64,000 bases of DNA, taken from JANYGA01 sp031420415 (GTDB taxonomy: Bacteria > Vulcanimicrobiota > Vulcanimicrobiia > Vulcanimicrobiales > Vulcanimicrobiaceae). The notes beneath the pieces were generated by a model. The model was given only the letters and a program-made list of their open reading frames with translations, was not told where the DNA came from and ran no database searches. Location of the stretch: the NCBI GenBank assembly GCA_031420415.1, contig JANOMT010000002.1, positions 47,463 through 111,462 of the forward strand, written 5' to 3'. This document shows, piece by piece, positions 27,578 to 37,100 of this stretch. Within the stretch, counting starts at the first letter, position 1; the number at the start of each line of letters is the position of its first letter. The translations under genes and the position numbers were made by a program.

Positions 27578-27620
27578 AACGAACGGCACGCGGACGATGT
27601 ATCGCGTGCCGTTCGTTTTT
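27578..27620 (+). terminator. Intrinsic terminator of fumC, overlapping the next gene's start
   Basis: A perfect 15-bp inverted repeat (27578-27592 with 27603-27617), a 10-nt loop (27593-27602) and a run of five T (27616-27620). This is the strongest hairpin I found in the window. The loop contains ATG 27597, the apparent start of the TPR gene, and the right arm encodes its first residues. Confidence 0.85.
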
Positions 27621-28745
27621 CGAGCAGCTATTCTCACCGTCGTTCTTGCGATCGGGTGTGGGACGCTCGCGGGGGCCGAGGGCGAGCATCCGGAATCGAC
27701 GGCCGCCGTCGCGGTCGCGCGAAAGCTGGTCGCCTCGGGCGATCTCGCCGGAGCCATCGCGGGGCTTTCGACGTACGTCGTCGCGCATGGAAGCGACCTC
27801 GAACCCGCGCGCTATCTCGGCGACCTCTACTACCGGCAGGGCGATCTCGCGACGGCCGAACACGCCTATCGGGCGATCCTTCGGTTCGCCCCACGCGATC
27901 GCGAGACGCATAATCGGCTCGGCGGACTCTATGCCGCCCGCGATCGGATTGCCGAAGCGATCGACGAGTTCGCCTTGAGCCTACCCGACACGTCGGCGTA
28001 CGGTCATCTCGTGGAGTTGCATCGGCGCGCGGGCGATCTCGAAGCGTTTGAAGAGAACGTGCGCCGCTCGGCAGAACTCGATCCGGGGGACGCATCGGCG
28101 CAGTACGCGCTCGGTACCGTTTTTCGCGCCGAGCATCGGCCGAAGCTAGCGGCGCATTATCTCGAGCGTGCGCTCGCGCTCGCGCCGCGCGAATGCGCGA
28201 CGCTCGCCGAACTCGGAAGCGCCTACCTCGATGACGATCGGGTGATCGACGCGGTCGGCGTACTCCGCCGTTGTCTCGTGAGTCAGCCCGATAACTATCC
28301 TTCGCTCGTCAACCTCGGCGATGCGTATATCATGCTCGCGCATTTCGATGACGCACGCACGCAATTCGAACACGCCACGCGCGTGCGTTCCAGCGGTGCC
28401 GAAGCGATCGTAGATCTCGGATATCTCGAAGATATCGCGGGCCACTGGGAGACTGCGGTCGCGTCATACCTGCGCGCGATCGGTGTCGATCCATTCGCTC
28501 GTGATGCGTATATCGATCTCGGCTTCGCTTACCAGCAACACCGGCTCTACGCGCTCGCCGAAGCCGCTTTCCTCAAGGGGCTCAGTGTCGCGCCGACCGA
28601 TGGTCGCCTCCACTATCTCCTCGCGGCGACGTATTTGGATCAGGGAAAACGCGATCTCGCACGCGGTGAGTATCGCCGTGCGACCGCGAGCGACGAGCCC
28701 GATGTGGCCTCAGCTGCGAATCGCAGTCTCGTCTCGTTGCAATAG
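27597..28745 (+). CDS. Exported TPR-repeat protein
   Basis: A 382-aa protein: a signal peptide (hydrophobic AAILTVVLAIGCGTLAGA, ~10-27; the Cys could be lipidated, but the lipobox is imperfect), then about nine tetratricopeptide repeats. Examples are YLGDLYYRQGDLATAEHAYR and AYQQHRLYALAEAAFLKGL. TPR arrays usually scaffold protein complexes; the partner is unknown. ATG 27597 sits inside the loop of the fumC terminator and has no clear Shine-Dalgarno site; a GTG three codons later (27606) would still leave a signal peptide. The next operon of surface proteins starts 319 bp downstream. Confidence 0.8.
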   Translation: MYRVPFVFRAAILTVVLAIGCGTLAGAEGEHPESTAAVAVARKLVASGDLAGAIAGLSTYVVAHGSDLEPARYLGDLYYRQGDLATAEHAYRAILRFAPRDRETHNRLGGLYAARDRIAEAIDEFALSLPDTSAYGHLVELHRRAGDLEAFEENVRRSAELDPGDASAQYALGTVFRAEHRPKLAAHYLERALALAPRECATLAELGSAYLDDDRVIDAVGVLRRCLVSQPDNYPSLVNLGDAYIMLAHFDDARTQFEHATRVRSSGAEAIVDLGYLEDIAGHWETAVASYLRAIGVDPFARDAYIDLGFAYQQHRLYALAEAAFLKGLSVAPTDGRLHYLLAATYLDQGKRDLARGEYRRATASDEPDVASAANRSLVSLQ

Positions 28746-29064
28746 TCGCGACGGGACTTCGTTCGATCGTCGCGAGCGTGAGCGTGAGCGACGAATGACA
28801 ATTTTAAGTAAATGACGTGTGCTCCGCTTAAGTCGATTGTGCGACGCGCCGATTAATCGACCATGTGCCGTGATCTACGAACGCAACTGAGGCGAGATCT
28901 TTACGATCCCGCCGCGACATTTTGTAACGGGGATCACATACAGAGAAGCCCCGACCTAAGTGCGCCATCCGTCAACTTTTGGCGTGCGTTACTGACACGA
29001 TAGATCGGGCGAATAGCCCCGCGTCGTTTCTTCCCTTTTGTTTCTCGCATTCCGGAGGTTGCCT
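28746..29064 (+). promoter_or_regulatory. 319-bp gene-free leader of the surface-protein operon
   Basis: No ORF is supported here, and it is more AT-rich than its surroundings. It holds several inverted repeats: TCGCGAC/GTCGCGA just after the TPR stop, GTCGATT (28832-28838)/AATCGAC (28855-28861), and GATCCC (28905-28910)/GGGATC (28930-28935). A nested pair follows: CCCGA (28950-28954)/TCGGG (29005-29009) enclosing CGCCA (28963-28967)/TGGCG (28980-28984). GGGC (29007-29010) can instead pair with GCCC (29016-29019), followed by a T-rich tract. A promoter and perhaps a structured 5' leader are likely; no known riboswitch consensus is recognisable. Confidence 0.45.
29054..29058 (+). promoter_or_regulatory. 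Ribosome binding site GGAGG
   Basis: A consensus Shine-Dalgarno site six bases before ATG 29065. It fixes the start of the first surface-operon gene there rather than at the upstream TTG-type codon of the open frame (29038). Confidence 0.8.
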
Positions 29065-29553
29065 ATGCAACATCGTTCCCTCGCGTTTGCACTCGCCGCT
29101 TCATTCTTCGTGATGGGCGCCTCCGCAAATGCGAAGCCAAACGTCATCCTCAAGCTCGACGCCGAGCTCGTTCAAAAAGACGCCAAGGGCGTCGAAAAGC
29201 TCACGCCCGTTTCAGGCAACGAACTCAAGCCCGGTGAGACCGTGCGCTACGATATCGTCGCAACGAATACAGGGACAGATCCCGCTGCCAAGCTGACGCC
29301 CGTCGGCAAAGTTCCGACCGGTACGACGTACGAACCGGGCTCTGCAACCGCGTCTAATGCCCTACGCGTCGAATTTTCAATCGACGGCGGGAAGACGTGG
29401 TCGAAAAGCCCGGTCGTAAAGGTCATTACGCAAAGCGGGACGGCCGAAAAGAAGGCCGACCCCGCGACATACACATCCGTTCGATGGATTGCGGAAAAAC
29501 CGCTCGCACCGAAAACATCGGTTTCGTACCACTACGAAGTTCGCGTTAAATAA
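29065..29553 (+). CDS. Small exported DUF11-like protein
   Basis: 162 aa: signal peptide (FALAASFFVMGASANA, ~6-22) and one beta-sandwich domain with the DUF11 pattern, including KPGETVRYDIVATNTGTDPA and VPTGTTYEPGSA, then a C-terminal RWIAEKPLAPKTSVSYHYEV, ending on a beta strand. DUF11 domains occur in bacterial cell-surface and adhesion proteins. With only one domain it may be a periplasmic subunit or a cap for the larger proteins encoded next. First gene of a five-gene co-directional cluster. Confidence 0.75.
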   Translation: MQHRSLAFALAASFFVMGASANAKPNVILKLDAELVQKDAKGVEKLTPVSGNELKPGETVRYDIVATNTGTDPAAKLTPVGKVPTGTTYEPGSATASNALRVEFSIDGGKTWSKSPVVKVITQSGTAEKKADPATYTSVRWIAEKPLAPKTSVSYHYEVRVK

Positions 29554-29591
29554 TGCGAACTATTTTACTTCCCTCTGGAGGAAACGATCGA

Positions 29592-31961
29592 ATGAAACGT
29601 TCGCACACGCGGACGTTGCAGCGGCTAGCGTTATCGCTCGTCGCGTCGTTCGCTTTCACGACGCAAGTTGGCCAAGGTCTCGCGCTCGCCGCGGCAACGA
29701 CCCCCAACACCGTGATTTCGAATACCGCGACCGCAACGTATAACGACGGCAACGGCAACTCGTATACCACGAATTCCAACACGGTCACGACCACGGTGCA
29801 GAACGCCCCGTCACTTTCGATCGCTCCGCCCGCAGCGCAAAACGTCGCCGCCGGTCAAGTCGTCGTCGATACGTACACGCTGACGAACACCGGTAACGCC
29901 GCCGGTAACTTTACGATTCCGACGGGCACGCCCGCGACGGTCGGTTCCAATGGAACCTTCGCCGGTTACGTCATCGCAGGCACGACCTGTACCGCGGCCG
30001 CGCAGTGTAATATCACATCGGCGAATGCCGCCCTCGCCGGTCTCACACCAACCGCACCCGGCGCGTCGATCACGATCGGCGTCGAATACACGGTAAGCAC
30101 CACGCCGACCCCGGCAACGGGCGGCACGGTACCCACGACACTTACGGCCGCCATTACGCAGCCCGCCGTCGTCGGCACCGGGACCACCACAAACCCGAAC
30201 GTTCCAGCGGCAACCTCGGCCAACGCGACGGCGACGGTGACGGACATCATCTCTCCGCAGGCACGGCTCGACCTCCAGAAGTCGACCATCGCTCCCACGA
30301 CGTCAACGGGCGATATCAACTTCTCGATCACGGCAAACAACGGCGGCGCGTTCCCCGCTGTCGACCTACAGTCGGTCAAGCAGCTGTTGGGCTCGACCGT
30401 TGCCGGCGTGCTCGTCTCGGACAAGATCCCGACCTTCGGAGGCTTGCCGCTGACGATCGATACGGCCACAGGATTCGCTCCGACGGTCACCTTGAACGGT
30501 GCGAATACGGGCGCGATTGCGACCATCTACTACTCGACGAGTGCGACAGGCGCATCGGGCTGGTCCACGACCTACGTCGCGGGCGACACGTTCATCGCGG
30601 CCTTGATCTCGGGCGGCGCTCTTGGTGTCGAACTGCCGAGCAAACCCGGTGGTTCGAGCGGCGCGGGCGCGGTTACTATTCCGCAAGTCACGTTGAGCTT
30701 CAATACGAACCAGCCCGTGGGCACGGGCGCGGCAAATGCCGGCTCGATCTCCAATATCGCAAACTCGCTCATCGGCGGAAATCCGGGAGCGACGGGCATC
30801 GTGCCGATCATCGGGCCATTCGCCGGATCCGGCGAAGCCGATAGCGCGACGCCGACCACGCCGGTCACATTCGCGCTCACGAACACCACCTCGAGCACCG
30901 GTACGACCCCACCGGGCGGCGCCTCGAATACCGTGACGTCGCAAGCCTTCGCGACCAACACCGTCGTCGTCGGCCCGCTCAATTTCCCGGGCGCCACGGG
31001 TTCGTATCCCGCCGCCCCAAATAACGGCACGGGAGCCGCCTCCAATAATCTCGATTACACCGCCGCGGGCTTCGTCTGCGCGAACGGCGCCGCCGTCAAC
31101 AACGGCACGTTCACCTGTACGATTCCAACGACGGGAATCACCGTGCCCGGCACGTACCAGAATTCTGGAAACGGCCCCGACACGTTGACGCTCTCGGTCT
31201 TCGCACCTACGGGCTTCACTGCGCAGGCTTTCCAAGCAACGTCGTGCTCCTCGGCGATTACGTCGCTCAACAACACCGGTTGTCAGTTAGGTGCTGCCAT
31301 TACGGGTGTCGTTGCCTCGGGCACGACGGGTTCCGGACCGCTCGGATCCGTCCCATCGCAAGGCCTCGGCAACTACGTCATCGTCTACAAGCCGTCGACG
31401 CCCACTTCTGCGGTCGCGCCGTTCACTTCCATCGATTCCGTGATCACGGTCTTGGGGTCGCAGGGTGGCACGGTGAGCACCGACGCCAACACGACGCATA
31501 TCGTGCTCTATCCCGGTGGTCCGATCGCCTTGACCAAGTCGCAAGCGATCGTCACCAACTGCCCGACGGGCTCGACGGGTCAAACCGCAGGCGCCGTTTG
31601 TCCGGGCGGCACGATCACCTACACGGTTCTGTATCTCAATGGTGCTCCTGCAACGGCTGTCGCCGGTGGCTCCAACGTCGGTACGGAACCAGCCTTCGCC
31701 TATAACGCGATCACGACCCCAGCCTCAGGCGTGGGCGTCTTCGTGGTCACGGAAGACGGCGCCGCCGCCCCCAACAACTGGGCGACGTACACGAACGGCC
31801 TGACGGCCGCTCCGACGACGACGGGAACGACGACGTTCGCGTTCGCCTACTCTCCAACGGCCGGCACCGCCAGCGGATCCAGCAAGTTCACCGCGACGGC
31901 AAACGGTGCGATCACGGCTGGCTCGACCGGTACCATCGTCTTCTCGGCGATCGTCAAGTAA
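29592..31961 (+). CDS. Large exported DUF11-like surface protein
   Basis: 789 aa from ATG 29592, preceded by GGAGG (29577-29581). A signal peptide ends near residue 33. Directly after it comes the module NTATATYNDGNGNSYTT (~43-59), also present at the N-terminus of the next protein. The remainder is Thr/Gly/Ala/Asn-rich beta-sandwich sequence with several DUF11-like units (QVVVDTYTLTNTGNAAGNF, GTITYTVLYLNGAPATAV), very poor in charged residues. A few cysteines may pair. There is no LPXTG or C-terminal anchor; the protein ends SGSTGTIVFSAIVK-like on a strand. A surface filament or adhesin role is inference. Confidence 0.75.
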   Translation: MKRSHTRTLQRLALSLVASFAFTTQVGQGLALAAATTPNTVISNTATATYNDGNGNSYTTNSNTVTTTVQNAPSLSIAPPAAQNVAAGQVVVDTYTLTNTGNAAGNFTIPTGTPATVGSNGTFAGYVIAGTTCTAAAQCNITSANAALAGLTPTAPGASITIGVEYTVSTTPTPATGGTVPTTLTAAITQPAVVGTGTTTNPNVPAATSANATATVTDIISPQARLDLQKSTIAPTTSTGDINFSITANNGGAFPAVDLQSVKQLLGSTVAGVLVSDKIPTFGGLPLTIDTATGFAPTVTLNGANTGAIATIYYSTSATGASGWSTTYVAGDTFIAALISGGALGVELPSKPGGSSGAGAVTIPQVTLSFNTNQPVGTGAANAGSISNIANSLIGGNPGATGIVPIIGPFAGSGEADSATPTTPVTFALTNTTSSTGTTPPGGASNTVTSQAFATNTVVVGPLNFPGATGSYPAAPNNGTGAASNNLDYTAAGFVCANGAAVNNGTFTCTIPTTGITVPGTYQNSGNGPDTLTLSVFAPTGFTAQAFQATSCSSAITSLNNTGCQLGAAITGVVASGTTGSGPLGSVPSQGLGNYVIVYKPSTPTSAVAPFTSIDSVITVLGSQGGTVSTDANTTHIVLYPGGPIALTKSQAIVTNCPTGSTGQTAGAVCPGGTITYTVLYLNGAPATAVAGGSNVGTEPAFAYNAITTPASGVGVFVVTEDGAAAPNNWATYTNGLTAAPTTTGTTTFAFAYSPTAGTASGSSKFTATANGAITAGSTGTIVFSAIVK

Positions 31962-31980
31962 GGCACGTAGGATCTTAAAA

Positions 31981-34110
31981 ATGTTCCGCTCGGCGTGGTT
32001 ATTTATCGCTCTCGTCACGTTCGTCGCTTCGGCGACGAGTGGCGCCGGCGCGGCCACGCCCGGCGGTACTTCGGTCCTCAACACGGTTTCGGCGACCTAT
32101 TCGAACGGCAACGGCGACACGTTCGCCACCGTTTCGAATACGGTCACCGCAACGGTGGCTGCCGTTACCGCCGTCGGCGTCGCGCCGAACGAAAACGGTT
32201 GTAACGCGCAAACCGACGGTTATGCGGTGGGCAGCAACGTCTCGCGGACATTCGCGATCAGTAACAGCTCCAATATCAACGACGCGTACACGATCGCCGC
32301 ATCGACGACCGGTGGGTCGATCGCATCGATCAGCCTGATATCGAACGGCACGACGACGTCCGTAGCAAATAATAGTGTTATTCCGGTCCTCGCACCCGGT
32401 GCGTCGGTGCAAGTAACCGTCACGATCGCGACGCCGAACGTTCCCGCGGGAACGAGCGTCTCGATAACGCTCAAGGCGACGTCGACGGTAATCAATGCGG
32501 CGAACGGCCAGGCGACATCGTCGGCATCGCAGTGCGCGATCGCGCTCGGCAGAGTCGTGATCGGCGGCATGGCCGGTCCACAATCGCTCTTGCGCAAACT
32601 CGTCGATAACGTGCCTTTCGAGTCGGTGGCCGCAGCGCAAACGGTCGTGTACTCATTTGAATTTATCAACTACGGTGGATTACCGGCCCAAAGCGCCGCG
32701 CTCGTCGACGTGTTCCCCGCCGGCGTGACGCCGAGCCTCTCATCGATTCAGCTTAACGGCGTTCCGTTGACGACCGGCGCGACGCTCGTGGGGCAGACGC
32801 TCACCGTCGCGCTCGGTTCGCTCGCACCCGCCGTCGCCTACAAGGTCACGATCTCAGCGACCGTATCGCCGGGCGTCGCGATCGGTACCGAGGCCATCAA
32901 CAACGCCTCGGTGAGTGCGTCGAACGCAAGCACGGCGAGATCGTCCCCAGCCGTCATTATCGCGGGTGTCGCGAACGTCGTTTACGATGGATACGCCGGA
33001 TCGTCGGTACCCGTCGCGGGGGCGGTGGTGTCGCTCGTCGATCCGGTCACGGGTCTCCCGATCGTGTTGAAGGGCACACCCACGGCGCCCAATACGGCGA
33101 ATACCGATCCGTACACGACGGGCGCGAGCGGAACGTACGCTTTCGGCCTCGGCAGCGCGCAGATCGGTCCCGTCACATACGACATGCTCATCACGGCGTC
33201 GGGATATCGTACGCGCCGCATCGCGCTGACGCTCGTACCCGATCCGACGAAAACGTATTTCAGCGTCACGATCGCGGCGCTCGATGGCCAGCCACTCGCG
33301 GTGCGCGGTGGTTTCGCATTGACGACGGGACCCGTCACGATCGCCGCGATCAGCAATCTCTTCGGGAATCTCCCGCTCTTCCGCACGCAGACCATCACGA
33401 TCACGAAGCAAGTCGATCGCACGGTCGCGTCGTCGGGCGATCGTTTGGTTTATACGTTAAACTTCTCGAACGTCGGCACGCCGCTCGGCGCGACGACGCT
33501 CGTCGATACGCTCCCCGCGGGCGTCGCGTATGCGCCCGGAACGTCGATCGTCGATAGCGCGCATATCGAACCGGCGGTTTCCGGCCGCACGCTGACCTTC
33601 ACGTTTGCGTCGTTGCAAACCAAACACACGATCGTCTATGCAGCAGTCGTTGTTCCCGGCGTTACGGCTGGGAGCACGTTGACCAACGTCGCGACCGTAT
33701 CGGCGATTCCGGTCAACGCGCCGACGCAGACGGTCTCCGCAACCGCGAGCGTGGATACGCAAGTGATCAACGGTATCTTTACGGACCAGACGATCATCAC
33801 GGGGCGCGTTTTCATCGATCTCGCGCGGGACGGCTGGTTCCATAAGGGCGACGTCGGGATCCCGAGCATCCGCATCTTTCTCGAAGATGGTGAATCCGTC
33901 GTTACCGATCCTAGCGGACGCTATTCATTCCCCGGCGTGCGGCCCGGCATGCACGTGCTCAAGCTCGATCGCACGACGTTGCCGCCGGGCACGAAGGCCT
34001 ACGGCGTCCACGATTACGACGATCAGAAGAGCACCCGCCGTCTCGTTCACGGCGTCTTCGACGGCGGCGTGATCCAAGACGTGAACTTCGCTATTGAGGC
34101 CATCCGATGA
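31981..34110 (+). CDS. Multidomain exported surface protein with DUF11 and SdrD-B-like domains
   Basis: 709 aa. A signal peptide (~1-24) is followed by the shared module LNTVSATYSNGNGDTFAT (~33-50). The rest contains a DUF11-like unit (~190-330, YSFEFINYGGLPAQSAALVD), a carboxypeptidase-regulatory-like beta-sandwich (~345-430, VVSLVDPVTGLPIV), a second DUF11 unit (~465-600, RLVYTLNFSNVGTPLGATTL) and a C-terminal SdrD-B-like domain (GRVFIDLARDGWFHKGDVG, YSFPGVRPGMHVLKL). Such stalk-like stacks are typical of surface adhesins. It begins 19 bp after the previous gene; its stop overlaps the next start by four bases. Confidence 0.8.
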   Translation: MFRSAWLFIALVTFVASATSGAGAATPGGTSVLNTVSATYSNGNGDTFATVSNTVTATVAAVTAVGVAPNENGCNAQTDGYAVGSNVSRTFAISNSSNINDAYTIAASTTGGSIASISLISNGTTTSVANNSVIPVLAPGASVQVTVTIATPNVPAGTSVSITLKATSTVINAANGQATSSASQCAIALGRVVIGGMAGPQSLLRKLVDNVPFESVAAAQTVVYSFEFINYGGLPAQSAALVDVFPAGVTPSLSSIQLNGVPLTTGATLVGQTLTVALGSLAPAVAYKVTISATVSPGVAIGTEAINNASVSASNASTARSSPAVIIAGVANVVYDGYAGSSVPVAGAVVSLVDPVTGLPIVLKGTPTAPNTANTDPYTTGASGTYAFGLGSAQIGPVTYDMLITASGYRTRRIALTLVPDPTKTYFSVTIAALDGQPLAVRGGFALTTGPVTIAAISNLFGNLPLFRTQTITITKQVDRTVASSGDRLVYTLNFSNVGTPLGATTLVDTLPAGVAYAPGTSIVDSAHIEPAVSGRTLTFTFASLQTKHTIVYAAVVVPGVTAGSTLTNVATVSAIPVNAPTQTVSATASVDTQVINGIFTDQTIITGRVFIDLARDGWFHKGDVGIPSIRIFLEDGESVVTDPSGRYSFPGVRPGMHVLKLDRTTLPPGTKAYGVHDYDDQKSTRRLVHGVFDGGVIQDVNFAIEAIR

Positions 34111-37100
34111 ATCGTTTCGATCTCGCTTCTCTGCGCGGTGCGCTCGCGCTGACCGCACTCGTCATGATCACCGCGACGTCCGCAAATGCAGGCACGGGCG
34201 CGCCGCCCGCCGCCGCCGCCCCCGAATCCGAATCGCTCGCCCCCGCCGGACCGAAGTACGGCGATCTCTCGCACCTCACGTTCACGGCAACGGGCGAGCT
34301 CTGGGCCAAGCTGGTCTCGCCGCATAACGGGGCCGCGTCGGATTCAGTCGCGCCGACCTTTATCGTCTCGACGGGGCGTGGTGCCGGCGTCGAGCTTCGC
34401 GTCAACGGCCACGTCGTGCCGTTCACGAAGATCGGCGAACGCAGCGTCAACACGAAGACGGGCGAGACGACGTACCGCTATTACGGGATCGCGCTCGTTG
34501 AAGGTGCGAATACCGTTGAAATCACGCCGCTCGGCGCGAACGACGTCCGCGGCCAAAGCGAAGACGTGACCGTGTACGGTCCGGGTCGCCCCGTGCGCAT
34601 GACGGCAAAGATCGCCGGAAATGGCGTTGCGGACGGTCGCACGCCGATCGTTTTGAGCATCGCGGGCTTCGATCGCTACGGCCATCACGCGGCGCCCGGA
34701 ACGATCGTAAAAGTGACCATCGTACGCGGCGACGCCCACTTCTTGGGTTCGCACGAGCGGCCGGTCGGGGCGTTTGCATCCAATGGCTCCACGCTCGTCG
34801 ATATCCCCGTCGCACAGACGCAAGCGACGCCATTTCCCTTTGCGGAGAACGCGAACCCTAGCGTCGTCGCGACCGATCTCACGCAGCATCACGATGCCGA
34901 GAATTTTCATGCGATCGGCGATAGCAACGTTGCCGTGCAAGCGATCGACGTCGCACTCGGCGACGGTGGCGTGGGTACGGTGAATCTCATTCCCGGATTA
35001 CAGGCGGGCGAAATTCGCGTGCGTGCGTCGCTTCCCGAAATCTCGGTCGAAACGCAAGCCTATATTGCCGCGTACTTGCGTAAGCCGATGGTTCTCGGCC
35101 TCGCGACTACGGGCATCGGATCGGTGCCGGGAGTTCCCGGCGAACTCAATACCGCAGCAAATAACGTCAACGCGCGTAAGGGCCGCATCGCGATCTACGG
35201 CGTCGGAAAAATCTCGAAGACGGCGCAAGCGCAGGTCGCGTACGACACGGCGGACTCGTTACAGCAGACGACGCAGTACGGACCCTTCGTCGACAATCCG
35301 CAGGAACGTATCTATCAGACCTACGGTGATTCGAGCCAACGCCGCGACGACGCACTCTCGCGCGATCACCTGTATGCGCGCGTCGATTCCAATCGCTCCA
35401 ATGCGATGTGGGGCGAGTTCCAAGCCAATACCGCGGGTGCGTCGGGCGACGGATTCCAGCAACTCGTCGCCGGCGCGAAAGTCGAAATCGCAGGTAATAA
35501 CGCGAAACTCACCGCTTTCAACGCACACAACAACGTCGCGTACGCGCGACAGATTTTTTCGCCGACCGGCCTCGCCACGCTCGGCACGTTACTTCACCCA
35601 AATATCATTTTGGGCTCCGATATCGTCACGCTCGTCGCGCTCGATAAACGCACGGGCGCGGTCTTCTCGCAGATCGGTCTGGCGCGCAACGTCGATTACA
35701 CGCTCGATTACGGAACGGGTCAGATTCGGTTCATCAATCCGCCGTTGCCTTTCGATATTACGTTCAATCCGCAACAAGTTTTGATACAATACGAATACGA
35801 TGGGGCGGGCATCAGCGCGCAAACGTCGGGTGGTCGCTTCGAGACGGGCCTCGGGGCGTCGCAAGCCGTGCGTATCGGCGCGGGCTACGTCAACGATTCC
35901 ACCGGTGTCGGCAGCTATTCGCTCTTCGGTCAAGACGTAACGGGGAAACTCAGCGGTGGCTCGTGGACGATCGCGCACCAGACATCACGCGGGAATCTGG
36001 CAAACGCCGGATCGACGCCGACGGCGGGCGTCGCGCTTCTGCGCCCCGTCGACGGGGGCAACGCCTATCGGGCGACGCTCACGCAGGCGATGGGCGCCAA
36101 TCGCGTTGCCGTCAATTTCGACTCGACGTCTTCTGGCTACCAGAATCCGTTCGGGGGCATCTCGACGGCGGGTCTGCTCGATTATCGTGTCAATATCTCG
36201 CATCTGCTCGACAAATCGTCCGATGCCGTTTCGCTCACGTTCGATCATCAACAGAACAATCTACCATCCGGTGTGAATGCGACCTCAAGCGCTGCCGTCA
36301 CCGTGCAAAAGCACGTGACGAAGCGGTTTACCGTTCGCGCGGGACTCAACCAACTCTCGACGCATGGGTCGTACGTTGCGACGAACTCCACGCTCGGGTC
36401 GCAAATCAATCCGGTACCGACGCCCGCGCCCGCCGCAACCGTGACCAAAGCACCGAGCGCGAAGGTAGCCTCGACAACGCAGGTCGAGATCGGGGCCGAG
36501 TATCGCGTGTTACCCGGCGTCGTCGTGTCGGTCGATCGTATCGTCGGGCTCGCGGGTTCGCAGTCGGTGTTGCAACCGTCGCAGACGACCGCGCAGATCT
36601 CCGTCGATACGCCGCACCACGGAAAGGTTTTCGTCCGCGAACTCTTCGCCGATGCACCCGTCCAAAGTTTTGCTGCCGCAACGACGAGTCTTACGACCGC
36701 ATCGACGTCGCAACGGTCGACCGCGATCGGTATCGAGCAATCCGTCGGCACCAATACGACGCTCGATTCGGAGTATGCGATCGAGAACACGGGCAACGGT
36801 AGCGACATGTATACCGCAATCGGCGGTCACGAAAAATTCGCACTCGGTAAGCATCTCAACGGCGATGCGAATATCCAACACGCCGCATCGGTCGGCGCGA
36901 ACGGTGGCGCGTTTTACAGCTACGGCATTTCGCTTGCTTACGCGGCCGCCAATCGCTTCCGCGCGACGACGGCCTATCAACTCCGCACGGGTAATTCACC
37001 TGGCTACACCCTCAACGTCGGCGCTGCAGGGGCGCTTTCCGATAATCTCTCGGCCGTCGTGACGTCGACGAATTCGAGCACGACGGGCTTTCGAAATGTC

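Noticed and set aside
28900..29020. c-di-GMP (GEMM) riboswitch before the surface operon
   Set aside because: An attractive idea for adhesion genes, but the conserved GEMM core and tetraloop receptor are not present; kept only as an unassigned structured leader.
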